Shown in pieces: positions 7,460-15,900 of a stretch of 21,269 nucleotides of DNA; the stretch's first letter is position 1; each line of letters begins with the position of its first letter. A program made the position numbers and the translations under genes. Origin of the DNA: Bacteroidaceae bacterium (GTDB taxonomy: Bacteria > Bacteroidota > Bacteroidia > Bacteroidales > Bacteroidaceae); NCBI GenBank assembly GCA_900768625.1, contig CAAGDO010000060.1, positions 1-21,269 of the forward strand, read 5' to 3'. Below the pieces are notes generated by a model. That model did not search any database and was not told the origin of the DNA. It saw only the letters and a program-made list of their open reading frames with translations.

Positions 7460-9862
7460 ATGTATAGAATCATCCGCAAAGAGCAGTTCTCTCCTCGCGT
7501 CTTCCTTTTCGAGGTGGAAGCCCCCCTTATAGCCAAAGCCCGCAAGGCTGGCCATTTCGTCATCGTGCGCACCGACCCCCATGGTGAACGCATCCCCCTC
7601 ACCATCTCTCAGGCCGACAAGCAGCGCGGCACCATCACGCTCGTCGTGCAGGCCGTTGGCGTCAGCACCAACAAGCTGGCCCATATGGAAGTGGGCGATG
7701 AGTTGGCCGATGTGGTCGGTCCCCTCGGTAAGGCCACCCCTATCGAACGCTTCGGCACCGTTGTCTGTGCAGGAGGAGGCGTGGGAATTGCCCCCTTGCT
7801 TCCCATTGCCCAAGCCCTCAAGGCCGCGGGCAACAGAGTCATCACCGTGCTTGCCGGACGCAGCCGTGAACTCATCATCCTTGAGGACGAAATGCGGAAG
7901 GTCAGCGATGAACTCATCGTCATGACCGACGATGGCAGTTATGGCAGAAAGGGACTCGTGACGGAAGGTATTGCCAGCGTGATCGAAGCCGAGAAGGTCG
8001 ACCGTTGTTTTGCCATCGGTCCTGCAGTGATGATGAAATTCGTGTGTCTGCTCACGAAAAAACACGAAATCCCCACCGACGTCTCGCTCAACACCATCAT
8101 GGTCGACGGCACCGGCATGTGCGGTGCCTGCCGAGTGACCGTAGGCGGACAGACCCGCTTCGTCTGCGTGGATGGTCCCGAGTTCGACGGCCATCAGGTG
8201 GATTTCGACGAAATGCTTCAGCGCATGCGCGCCTTCAAGCCCGAGGAAGAAGAAGCCATGAGCGACTATCAGCACCATTTCGACCATTTGGATACCCCTT
8301 CCGCACCTCCTGCTGAGGGCGCTCCCGTACAGGCGGAAGCAGCTCCTGTTGAGGCCCCTGAAGCAACGAACCCTGAGTCAGACCCCGCTGCTGAAGCCCT
8401 CAACGGGTCACGCGATGACGCTTGGCGTAAGGCCTTGCGCACCTCTCTCAAACCCAAGGAACGCATGGCCATTCCCCGTGTCGAGATGGAAGAGCTCGCT
8501 CCCGAAATCCGAGCCCATGAACTCCGCATGGAAGTCAATCGTGGACTCAGCGTGGAGCAGGCCCAGCGTGAAGCCTCACGTTGTCTCGACTGTGCCAATC
8601 CCGGTTGTGTCAACGGATGCCCTGTCAAAATCGATATTCCCCATTTCGTGAAATGCATAGAGAGCGGCCGATTCCAGGCAGCCAGTCAAGTGCTCCGTGC
8701 CACTAGCACCCTCCCTGCCGTGTGCGGTCGTGTCTGTCCGCAGGAGAAGCAGTGTGAAAGCCAGTGCATCCACCACAAGACCGGTTCAGCCCCTGTTGCC
8801 GTTGGCTATCTCGAACGCTTCGCTGCCGACTATGCCCGTCTTCATCCTGTTGCAGCTTCGGCTGTTGCGCACGAACGGGGCGAAGCGAAGGGCAAGGTGG
8901 CCGTCGTGGGAAGTGGTCCCGCAGGACTCTCCTTTGCCGGCACCATGTGTCAGCGTGGCTATGACGTGACCGTCTTTGAAGCCCTTCACGAAATCGGCGG
9001 TGTGCTCAAGTATGGCATCCCCGAATTCCGTCTGCCCAATGCCGTGGTTGATCATGAGATTCAAACCCTGCGCGAGTCCGGTGTGCGCTTTGTCAAGGAC
9101 TGCATCGTGGGTAAGACCATCAGCATCGAAGCCCTCGAGCAGGAAGGTTATGAAGGTGTATTTGTCGCCTCAGGAGCGGGACTTCCCAACTTTATGGGTA
9201 TTCCCGGAGAGAACGCCACCGGCATCCTTTCCAGCAATGAATATCTCACCCGTGTCAACCTCATGGACGCCAGTTCAGCCCTTTCCGACACCCCTGCGCC
9301 TGAAGGCAGACACGTGGTCGTTGTCGGTGGTGGTAACACGGCCATGGACTCCGTGCGCACGGCCCTGCGCTTGGGAGCTGAAACGGCCACTGTTGTCTAT
9401 CGCCGTTCCGAAACGGAAATGCCTGCCCGAGTGGAGGAAGTCAAACATGCCCGTGAAGAAGGCGTACGCTTCCTCACGCTTCATAATCCCGTTCGCTATA
9501 TCACCGACGAAGCGGGTCATGTGCGCCAAGTCGAACTTCAGGAGATGCGTCTTGGTGAACCCGATGCCAGTGGTCGCCGTCGTCCTGAACCCATCGAGGG
9601 TGCCATCACGCGCTTGGATGCAGACCTCGTCATTGTGAGCATCGGCGTTTCGCCCAACCCCATCGTGCCCCATGCCGTGGAAGGTCTCGAACTGGGTCGT
9701 AAGGGCACCATTGCCGTCGATGACCATATGCAAAGCTCCATCCCCATGCTCTTTGCCGGAGGTGATATCGTACGCGGTGGAGCCACCGTCATCCTGGCTA
9801 TGGGTGATGGCAAACGTGCTGCGGAGTGCATGGACGAATGGCTTTCAGAGCGTAAAGGCTGA
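7460..9862 (+). CDS. nfnAB: Fused NfnA-NfnB flavoprotein: ferredoxin-NADP reductase alpha subunit plus GltD-like subunit
   Basis: An 800-residue fusion. Residues 1 to about 275 are an FNR/DHODB-electron-transfer-like module with [2Fe-2S] ligands C221, C224 and C236; D216 is well placed for the unusual Asp ligand reported for NfnA. An Ala/Pro/Glu-rich linker (about 276-325) leads to a GltD/NfnB-like module. That module has two cysteine sets suited to [4Fe-4S] clusters (C375, C378, C383, C387 and C422, C426, C432, C436), an FAD-binding VAVVGSGPAGLSFAG, a second nucleotide site VVVVGGGNTAMDSVRTALRLG, and the FAD-closing LFAGGDIVRGGATVILAMGDG. Nfn enzymes couple NADH, NADPH and ferredoxin by electron bifurcation in the cytoplasm. 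The fused form is often annotated as a DHODB/glutamate synthase bifunctional protein. No gltB or pyrD lies beside it, which favours the Nfn role. Confidence 0.9.
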   Translation: MYRIIRKEQFSPRVFLFEVEAPLIAKARKAGHFVIVRTDPHGERIPLTISQADKQRGTITLVVQAVGVSTNKLAHMEVGDELADVVGPLGKATPIERFGTVVCAGGGVGIAPLLPIAQALKAAGNRVITVLAGRSRELIILEDEMRKVSDELIVMTDDGSYGRKGLVTEGIASVIEAEKVDRCFAIGPAVMMKFVCLLTKKHEIPTDVSLNTIMVDGTGMCGACRVTVGGQTRFVCVDGPEFDGHQVDFDEMLQRMRAFKPEEEEAMSDYQHHFDHLDTPSAPPAEGAPVQAEAAPVEAPEATNPESDPAAEALNGSRDDAWRKALRTSLKPKERMAIPRVEMEELAPEIRAHELRMEVNRGLSVEQAQREASRCLDCANPGCVNGCPVKIDIPHFVKCIESGRFQAASQVLRATSTLPAVCGRVCPQEKQCESQCIHHKTGSAPVAVGYLERFAADYARLHPVAASAVAHERGEAKGKVAVVGSGPAGLSFAGTMCQRGYDVTVFEALHEIGGVLKYGIPEFRLPNAVVDHEIQTLRESGVRFVKDCIVGKTISIEALEQEGYEGVFVASGAGLPNFMGIPGENATGILSSNEYLTRVNLMDASSALSDTPAPEGRHVVVVGGGNTAMDSVRTALRLGAETATVVYRRSETEMPARVEEVKHAREEGVRFLTLHNPVRYITDEAGHVRQVELQEMRLGEPDASGRRRPEPIEGAITRLDADLVIVSIGVSPNPIVPHAVEGLELGRKGTIAVDDHMQSSIPMLFAGGDIVRGGATVILAMGDGKRAAECMDEWLSERKG

Positions 9863-9889
9863 ATGACAAAACTGATATAAACGAAAAAA

Positions 9890-9945
9890 ACACGATCATC
9901 GTGCATCTTCTTTAGCGTCTAAAGAGGGATGTATGATGGTCGTGT
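9890..9945 (+). terminator. Long stem-loop after the NfnAB-fusion gene
   Basis: The outer arms ACACGATCATC (9890-9900) and GATGGTCGTGT (9935-9945) pair with one G-T. An inner CTTTAG/CTAAAG stem closes around CGT. It begins 27 bp past the stop codon and ends four bases before the repeat element. No strong U-tract follows. Confidence 0.6.
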
Positions 9946-9949
9946 AATT

Positions 9950-10142
9950 GAAGTCGTCTAAACTTTTCTGACGAAGATATGATTTGGTGTTTTATCTCTT
10001 CTAGATTCAATCTTTACCTTTCTTTTTGGTCGTTTTTTGCCCTTTCATCGGTCGTGTAGCTCGCTACACTCCCTCTTCAAGACCCAAAAACGTCTCAAAA
10101 ATAAAGGTAAATCTTGAACCTCATAAAAGTTCAGACGACTTC
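9950..10142. repeat. MITE-like repeat element, copy B (complete, 193 bp)
   Basis: The terminal inverted repeats at 9950-9971 and 10121-10142 match at 20 of 22 positions and start GAAGTCGTCT. Inside, a second inverted match pairs about 10007-10042 with about 10080-10115, so the whole unit can fold back on itself. At the centre is GTGTAGC-TC-GCTACAC (10054-10069), a perfect 7-bp stem. It has no coding capacity of note and no obvious target-site duplication (flanks ...TAATT and TTTTTT...). It lies between convergent genes, 11 bp past the ttcA-like stop. This is the reference copy for the partial ones at 1-65 and 21130-21269. Confidence 0.88.
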
Positions 10143-10153
10143 TTTTTTGGGGT

Positions 10154-10936
10154 TTATAGCGAAGCTTCGTCCTCCTTCGTTTTCTCCAGTTCTCCTGCTT
10201 TGAGCAAGGCGTGCCAGAGGTTGTGGCGATAGTCGGGCGTGAGGCGTTCCAGTTCGCGCGTCACATTCTGAATCTGTGTGCGGTTGGTCAGTGCATCGTT
10301 CGGACACACCTTCTTCACGGGTTCGTAGGCTTGCAGGGTGGCCCATTCCCGTAGGTCGTCCTCGTTGATCTTGGCCAATGGACGGATGATGGTCACTGGA
10401 AATTTCTCCATCTGCAGTTTGGCCGGCATGGTTGAGAAGGTGCCGTTGAATGTCAGGTTCATCAAGGCCGTGCGCAGGATGTCATCCTGATGGTGGCCGA
10501 GGGCGATTTTGTTGAATCCCCCTTCCTGTGCCATGCGGAAGAGCACCTTCCGGCGGTTCCAGGAGCAGAGGAAACACGGTGTGCGTTTACTGTTGCGGTC
10601 GGCCTCCATGGTCGTCTGAGCCACCACCAGGGGGATGCCCCATCGGGCCGCCTTCTCTTCGAGGTAGGATGTATCGCTCAGATAGTCCACTCCCTCCACC
10701 CTCACGTGGAGTGCCGTCAGGCTGAAGCGTCGGTTCGTATGTATCATCATCTCTCCCAGCAGGTCGAGGAGTGCCAGTGAGTCCTTTCCTCCTGAGAGTC
10801 CGAGGAGGATGCGGTCGCCCTCGTCGATGAGTGAAAACTCCCGGATGGCCTCGCCCATACGTCGCATCAGTCGGCGGTGGAGTTTGAAGGCGGGTTGGAG
10901 TTTCTGTTGTGCTGCGGTTGGTTTGGCTTCTGACAT
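10154..10936 (-). CDS. ttcA: TtcA-like tRNA 2-thiocytidine synthetase (PP-loop ATPase)
   Basis: A 260-residue cytoplasmic PP-loop protein. The ATP-pyrophosphatase motif SGGKDS is at residues 48-53. CFLC (C121, C124) followed by SWNRRKVLF matches the TtcA CxxC segment. GHHQDD (147-152) is the family's GHxxDD motif, and C211 in KKVCPN is placed like the third cluster-binding cysteine. TtcA-type enzymes use a [4Fe-4S] cluster to thiolate cytidine 32 of some tRNAs; related TilS and Ncs6/TtuA proteins have different cysteine patterns. Length is slightly below E. coli TtcA (about 311 residues). It follows the DUF486 gene by 27 bp on the same strand, so they are probably co-transcribed. Exact nucleotide target is inference. 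Confidence 0.85.
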   Translation of the reverse strand: MSEAKPTAAQQKLQPAFKLHRRLMRRMGEAIREFSLIDEGDRILLGLSGGKDSLALLDLLGEMMIHTNRRFSLTALHVRVEGVDYLSDTSYLEEKAARWGIPLVVAQTTMEADRNSKRTPCFLCSWNRRKVLFRMAQEGGFNKIALGHHQDDILRTALMNLTFNGTFSTMPAKLQMEKFPVTIIRPLAKINEDDLREWATLQAYEPVKKVCPNDALTNRTQIQNVTRELERLTPDYRHNLWHALLKAGELEKTKEDEASL

Positions 10937-10963
10937 AAGGCAGAGAAAATGAGAGGGTTACCG

Positions 10964-11332
10964 TTAGGGCTTGAACACGAAATAGACGGCAGCCACCAAG
11001 CAGAGGAACGCCACAATATGGTTCCAGGCAAAATGTTCGCCTTTGAAGAAAATCGTGACAATCACCGTGAAGACGATGAGTGAAATCACTTCCTGAACCA
11101 CCTTCAGCTGAATCAGCGAGAAGGGGCCGCCATTGTCAATGATGCCCAAACGGTTGGCCGGTACCTGGCAGGTGTACTCCAGCAAAGCGATGCCCCATGA
11201 GAAGAGGATCACAGCAATCAGTGGCCAATGTGTGCTGACGCCCGTTTGCTGCAGTTTGAGGTGGCCATACCATGCAAACGTCATAAATACGTTTGAAAGA
11301 ATGAGAAGTAGAATGGTGTAGACTCCTTGCAT
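10964..11332 (-). CDS. DMT-superfamily small membrane protein (DUF486)
   Basis: A 122-residue protein with four predicted membrane-spanning segments (about residues 4-22, 37-53, 78-97 and 103-120). The central segment FSWGIALLEYTCQVPANRLG, followed shortly by FSLIQLKVVQEVISL, is the signature of the DUF486 family, a four-helix group related to drug/metabolite transporters. Substrate and role are unknown for the family. It starts at 11332, has a good upstream promoter box, and is followed after 27 bp by the ttcA-like gene. A functional link between the two is not evident. Confidence 0.85.
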   Translation of the reverse strand: MQGVYTILLLILSNVFMTFAWYGHLKLQQTGVSTHWPLIAVILFSWGIALLEYTCQVPANRLGIIDNGGPFSLIQLKVVQEVISLIVFTVIVTIFFKGEHFAWNHIVAFLCLVAAVYFVFKP

Positions 11333-11409
11333 ATGCTATACAATGTTATATGAATGTGTGTGATGGAATGATCTATGCTGTGTTTTCCCGTTCCTTCGGA
11401 AAACGGCTG

Positions 11410-11417
11410 CAAAGTTA
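11410..11417 (-). promoter_or_regulatory. -7 box for the DUF486-ttcA unit
   Basis: On the minus strand TAACTTTG fits TAnnTTTG exactly and is followed by C, as often seen. No clear -33 TTTG at the expected spacing. It lies 78 bp from the DUF486 start codon. Confidence 0.55.
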
Positions 11418-11498
11418 GCAAGAAATATTGGCTCGTGGGATAGTGCATGTCGTTTGTCTCTTCTTTTCTTTGTTTCGCGAAGATAGGCTGCATCTCGG

Positions 11499-11540
11499 AA
11501 GAGCAAAATTGAAAGTCTTTCAGCCTTTCATTTTGCTCTT
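11499..11540. promoter_or_regulatory. Inverted repeat overlapping the -33 region of the lipid kinase gene (possible operator)
   Basis: Arms at 11499-11515 (AAGAGCAAAATTGAAAG) and 11525-11540 (CTTTCATTTTGCTCTT) are complementary except for one bulged base, with a 9-nt spacer. The right arm contains the -33 TTTG of the downstream promoter. No plus-strand gene lies upstream to be terminated here, so a protein-binding site is plausible; this is inference. Confidence 0.5.
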
Positions 11541-11562
11541 CACTCGATTTGCACTATCTTTG
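11532..11562 (+). promoter_or_regulatory. Bacteroidetes-type promoter for the lipid kinase gene
   Basis: TTTG (11532-11535), 19 bp, then TATCTTTG (11555-11562): both elements and the spacing fit the consensus. The start point should be near 11569, leaving a leader of about 40 nt before the ATG at 11611. Confidence 0.75.
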
Positions 11563-11586
11563 CACCCTCAAATTTGCACCCTCAAA
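11559..11586 (+). repeat. Perfect 14-bp tandem duplication at the transcription start
   Basis: TTTGCACCCTCAAA occurs twice head to tail (11559-11572 and 11573-11586). A third TTTGCAC is at 11548-11554. The duplication spans the end of the -7 box and the predicted start point. Confidence 0.9.
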
Positions 11587-11610
11587 AATCACATATACCT
11601 TCTCCCTGGC

Positions 11611-12651
11611 ATGAAGCGCATACTCTATATCATCAACCCCATATCCGGCACGCAACGCAAGCAAGGCATTGCGGAGCTTGCCGAGACGTTGACCGACCGT
11701 TCGGTCTACGACGTGGAGCTGGCCTATACCGAGTATGCCGGCCATGCCTCCGTGTTGGCTGCCGAAGCCATTGAGAAAGGCTTTGATGTGGTTGTTGCCG
11801 TAGGTGGTGACGGAACGGTCAATGAAGTGGCCCGTGCCCTTGTCCATACCCCCGTTGCCTTGGGCATCCTCCCCTGCGGGTCAGGAAACGGACTCGCCCG
11901 CCATCTTCATATCCCCCTCGAACCGCGTAAAGCCATCGAAATCATCAATCGCAATGTCGTGCAGTCGCTGGACTATGGCACCATCAATTCCCGTCCCTTC
12001 TTCTGCACCTGCGGTGTGGGTTTTGATGCCTTCGTCAGTCAGAAATTTGCCGAATCGGGGCGGAGAGGCCTCTTGACCTATGTCGAGAATACCCTCAAGG
12101 AAGGCCTTCTCTATAAACCCCAGACCTACACCATCGAGAGCGACAGCAGCCGTGAGGAATGCAAGGCCTTTCTCATCGCCTGTGCCAATGCCTCGCAGTA
12201 TGGCAACGATGCCTACATTGCCCCCAATGCCAGCATGAAGGACGGCCTCTTCGATGTCGTTGTCATGGAACCCTTCAATGCCATCGATGCCCCTCAGGTC
12301 GCTCTGCAGCTCTTCAAAGGTACCCTTCCAGAGAATAGTCATGTCAAGACCTTTCAGGCCAATCGCCTTGTGATTCATCGTGACTCCGAAGGAGCAGCCC
12401 ATTGCGACGGCGACCCCTTCCTCACCGGTGCCACCATCGAAATCGAAATGCAGCACGGCCAGTTCAATGTCGTGGTCAATCCCGATGCCGACCGTGAAGG
12501 AATGGTCCGCGGCAAGAACCTCCTCCAGCTCCTTCCCGATTTCTTCCAGGAATGGACCGCCCTGCCTGAAACCCTCCTTCTCAAGACGGGCAAGGATCTC
12601 AAGCGCTTCAATCGTAACCTTCTGGGCAAGATCAAGCGCGGAAAGAAGTAG
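11611..12651 (+). CDS. Diacylglycerol/lipid kinase family protein (YegS/DgkB-like)
   Basis: A 346-residue soluble lipid kinase. The catalytic domain opens with RILYIINPISGTQ, has the ATP-binding GGDGT at residues 65-69 and GSGNGLAR at 90-97. The C-terminal beta-sandwich half holds VGFDAFVSQKFAESGRRG and the late HCDGDPF motif. The family phosphorylates diacylglycerol or related lipids with ATP at the inner membrane face; the exact lipid is not predictable. The ATG at 11611 was chosen over an upstream in-frame extension because MKRILYIINP is the usual start and the promoter (11532-11562) lies inside the extension. It stands alone behind its own promoter, and the next gene has its own -7 box. 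The C-terminus is lysine/arginine-rich (NRNLLGKIKRGKK), consistent with membrane association. Confidence 0.92.
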   Translation: MKRILYIINPISGTQRKQGIAELAETLTDRSVYDVELAYTEYAGHASVLAAEAIEKGFDVVVAVGGDGTVNEVARALVHTPVALGILPCGSGNGLARHLHIPLEPRKAIEIINRNVVQSLDYGTINSRPFFCTCGVGFDAFVSQKFAESGRRGLLTYVENTLKEGLLYKPQTYTIESDSSREECKAFLIACANASQYGNDAYIAPNASMKDGLFDVVVMEPFNAIDAPQVALQLFKGTLPENSHVKTFQANRLVIHRDSEGAAHCDGDPFLTGATIEIEMQHGQFNVVVNPDADREGMVRGKNLLQLLPDFFQEWTALPETLLLKTGKDLKRFNRNLLGKIKRGKK

Positions 12652-12984
12652 AGAACGTGCTCTGCTCCTTTCTCTCCACGGTAGTTCTGCTACACTTCAT
12701 ATACTCAAATTTTTTTTTCTGCTCCTTGGCGTGGCTTTCACGCTAGGGGGCAGTTTTTGTTGGGGAAATATGGCAAAAGAATCCTTGTCCGCCATGAAAA
12801 CCATACCCAAAAACAGTGAAAAACTCCTGTTCGGAAAAAACTGCGAGTGAATTATTTGCGTCAAACGCCATCCAATCCCCATGTTTTCAGTAAATTTGCA
12901 ATCACCGCAAGTCTACGGGATATCCCACGGGTCATCCCCGTCCGTCCAGCGGCTGTAACCCCCCATCCAAACAAAGCATCATCA
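12652..12984. other. Intergenic region between the lipid kinase and multidomain genes
   Basis: 333 bp with no credible gene. It holds a run of nine T at 12710-12718 behind only a weak GTAG/CTAC stem (a possible kinase terminator), a small GCGTG/CACGC hairpin at 12729-12743 followed by GGGGGCAGTTTTT, and a -7 box at 12891-12898. Confidence 0.5.
12891..12898 (+). promoter_or_regulatory. -7 box for the GT2-HIT-SpoIID gene
   Basis: TAAATTTG followed by C fits TAnnTTTG exactly. No good -33 element was found. It lies downstream of the in-frame start at 12847, which supports the ATG at 12985 as the real start. Confidence 0.55.
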
Positions 12985-15900
12985 ATGAATCCAAGAATAG
13001 ATTTCGTACTGGCCTACACCCCCACACCCGCCAGCGAAACCCTCCTTCAAGCCCTCCTCGCCAATCCCCTCGTCGGACGCATCATCCTCGTAGGACCTGA
13101 AGCCCCCCAAGGTGCAGAAACCTCTCCGCGCCTCCTCGCTGTGGAATCCGACAGCCTGACCAGTTCCACCCTCCTCTGTCAGCTCCGTCCCCTCCTCCAG
13201 GCCCCGTTGACCGCCTGCTTCCTCAGCACCCATCAGCTCGAGATGGGCTATCGTTGCCTCGAGCGCATGGCCCAGGTCGCCGATGACGAACAAGCCCCCA
13301 TGGTCTATTCCGACCGTTGGGATGCCGAGGGCGTACACCCCGTCATCGACTGGACCGACGGTGCGCTGCGTGACGATTTCGACTTCGGTTCGCTGTGGAT
13401 GTTCCTCACGGCCCATCTCGACCATTTCCTCACGGAGATGTCCCCCCGCTATCGTTTCGCCGCCCTCTACGCCTTCCGACTCTATCTCTCCCGCCAAGGC
13501 CGCATCCGCCATCTCGCCGAACCCCTCTACAAGGAATTCGACGATGACCACCGTCTGAGCGGGCAGAAGCAGTTCGACTATGTCAACCCCTCCAACCGTG
13601 CCGTACAGCTCGAAATGGAGCGTGCCTGCACCGAGCATCTCAAAGCCGTAGGCGCCTGGCTCTGGGCCGACGAGTACGACGAACTCCCCTCAGACACGGC
13701 AGACTATCCCGTCGAAGCCAGCGTCATCATCCCCGTGCGCAATCGTGAGCGCACCATCGCCGATGCCATCCGTAGCGTCTTCACCCAGAAAGCCCCCTTC
13801 GCGTTCAACGTCATCGTTGTCGACAACCACTCCACCGACACCACTTCCGACGTCATCCGCACCTTCTCCTCCGACCCCCGAGTTGTCCATCTCATCCCCG
13901 AACGCCACGACCTCGGCATCGGAGGATGCTGGGATCTCGCCATCCGCAGTACCCATTGCGGCCGCTATGCCGTGCAGCTCGACTCCGACGACCTCTACTC
14001 CGCCCCCGACGTGCTCCTCCGCATCGTTGAAGCCTTCCGTAAGGGAAAAGCCGCTATGGTCATCGGTGCCTATCGCATGGTCAACTTCGACCTTGAGACC
14101 CTTCCCCCCGGACTCATCGCCCACACCGAGTGGACCCCCGACAACGGCCGTAACAACGCCCTCCGCATCAACGGTCTTGGAGCCCCCCGTGCCTTCCGCA
14201 CCGACATCCTCCGCAAGATCGGCTTCCCCAACACCAGCTATGGCGAAGACTATGCCCTCGGTCTGCGCATCTCCCGTCGTTGGCGCATCGCCCGCATCTA
14301 CGATGAGCTCTATCTCTGCCGCCGTTGGGAAGGAAACTCCGATGCCGCTCTCAGCCTCGTCCGTCAAAACGCCAACAACACCTATAAGGACCAGCTCCGC
14401 ACCATCGAGCTCCACGCCCGTCAGGCCCTCATCCGCCAGTGGAACACCCCCGTTGACGAACCCCTCGTCAATGACTTCTTCAGCCGCCAACTCAACCAGT
14501 GGCCTGAAGTCAGCCAGCGTTTTGCCGACCTCGAGAAAGCCGTCCTGACCCGTGACCTCGACACCCCCGACTTCCAGCTCCAGGTGCAGCACAACCCCAT
14601 GCGCATCGGCAGCACCAATGCCAATGTCAATGCCACCCATCTCAAGAAACGCCCCTGCTTCCTCTGCGATGCCAATCGTCCTGCCCAGCAGCTTGACCTC
14701 CCCGTGTTGGGAGCCTATCACATCCTCGTCAATCCCTTCCCCATACTTCCCGGTCACCTCACCATCCCCACGCGTCGCCACCTCCCTCAGGAATATGACC
14801 GTTTCGCCCACGTCGTCGACCGTCTGGCATGGAACATGCCCCATCATCTCGTCTTCTACAATGGTGCCCATTGCGGAGCCTCCGCTCCCGACCATGCCCA
14901 TCTGCAGGCCGGCATGCGCGGCATTGTCCCCATCGAGAAAGACTGGCGCATCTTCGAGAACCGCCTCGAGCGCATCTATCCATCGACCCATGAGGAAGAA
15001 GCCGAACTCGAGGAAATGGGCTATTCCAGCCAGAACGCAGGCATCTTTCTCCTCAAGGGCTATGCCTGTCCCGCCTTCGTCGTGCGCGGTATAGCGGCCG
15101 AGTCCAACCCCTTCCTCCTGCATAAACTCCTCGATGCCATCCCCCGTGCCGAAGGAGCCAGTGAGCCCGATTTCAATCTCCTCGCCTGGCGGCAGGCCGG
15201 AGCCAACACCTCTCAGAGCGAACACATCGTCAATGTTGTCTTCCCCCGTCGCAAGCACCGTCCCGACTGCTATTTCGCTGAAGGTCGTGCCCACTGCCTC
15301 GTCAGTCCCGGAGCCATCGACATGGGCGGCCTCCTTGTCACGCCCCGTCGTGAGGACTTCGACCGCATGACACCGCGTATGGCCGAGAACATCCTCCGCG
15401 AAGTGACCATCACCGAGTCCGAAATGGCCGCCGTCACCCGCAAACTCCATACCGCCGTCCGCAACCATGCCCATCGCAAGGCTGACCCCGTGAAGAACTT
15501 CGATGAAGAACCCCTCGTCAGTGTCGGTATCATGAGCGGCGAACAAGTAGCCTTCCGTCTCAACGGCCGTTTCACCGCCAAGGGGCACCAGCTCGAAGGA
15601 GAGCAGCAGGCCGTCTATGCCGAAGGCGCCATCCAATGGAACGGCAATGCCTACAGTGAACTCATCTTCACCCCCGATGCCGACGACGCCTCCTTCACCC
15701 TCCACGACGTCACCATCGGTGTCAACTTCCACTGGCAGCGCAAGCAGGACCAGACCTTCCGCGGACGCCTCCATCTCATCGTCGACGAGGAGAAGCTCAC
15801 CGTCATCAATGAAGTCCCTGCCGAGACCTATCTCGAGAGCGTCATCTCCTCCGAGATGAACGCCACCTCCACCCTCGAACTCCTCAAGGCCCATGCCGTC

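Noticed and set aside
9863..10153. A tRNA or small RNA gene between the convergent genes
   Set aside because: No cloverleaf or T-arm motif was found; the space is filled by a terminator-like stem and the repeat element.
11428..11610. Upstream in-frame start for the lipid kinase
   Set aside because: The extension contains the complete promoter and tandem repeat; MKRILYIINP at 11611 is the usual kinase start.
12847..12984. Upstream in-frame start for the multidomain gene
   Set aside because: The added 46 residues look like translated leader, and a TAnnTTTG box at 12891-12898 lies inside them.
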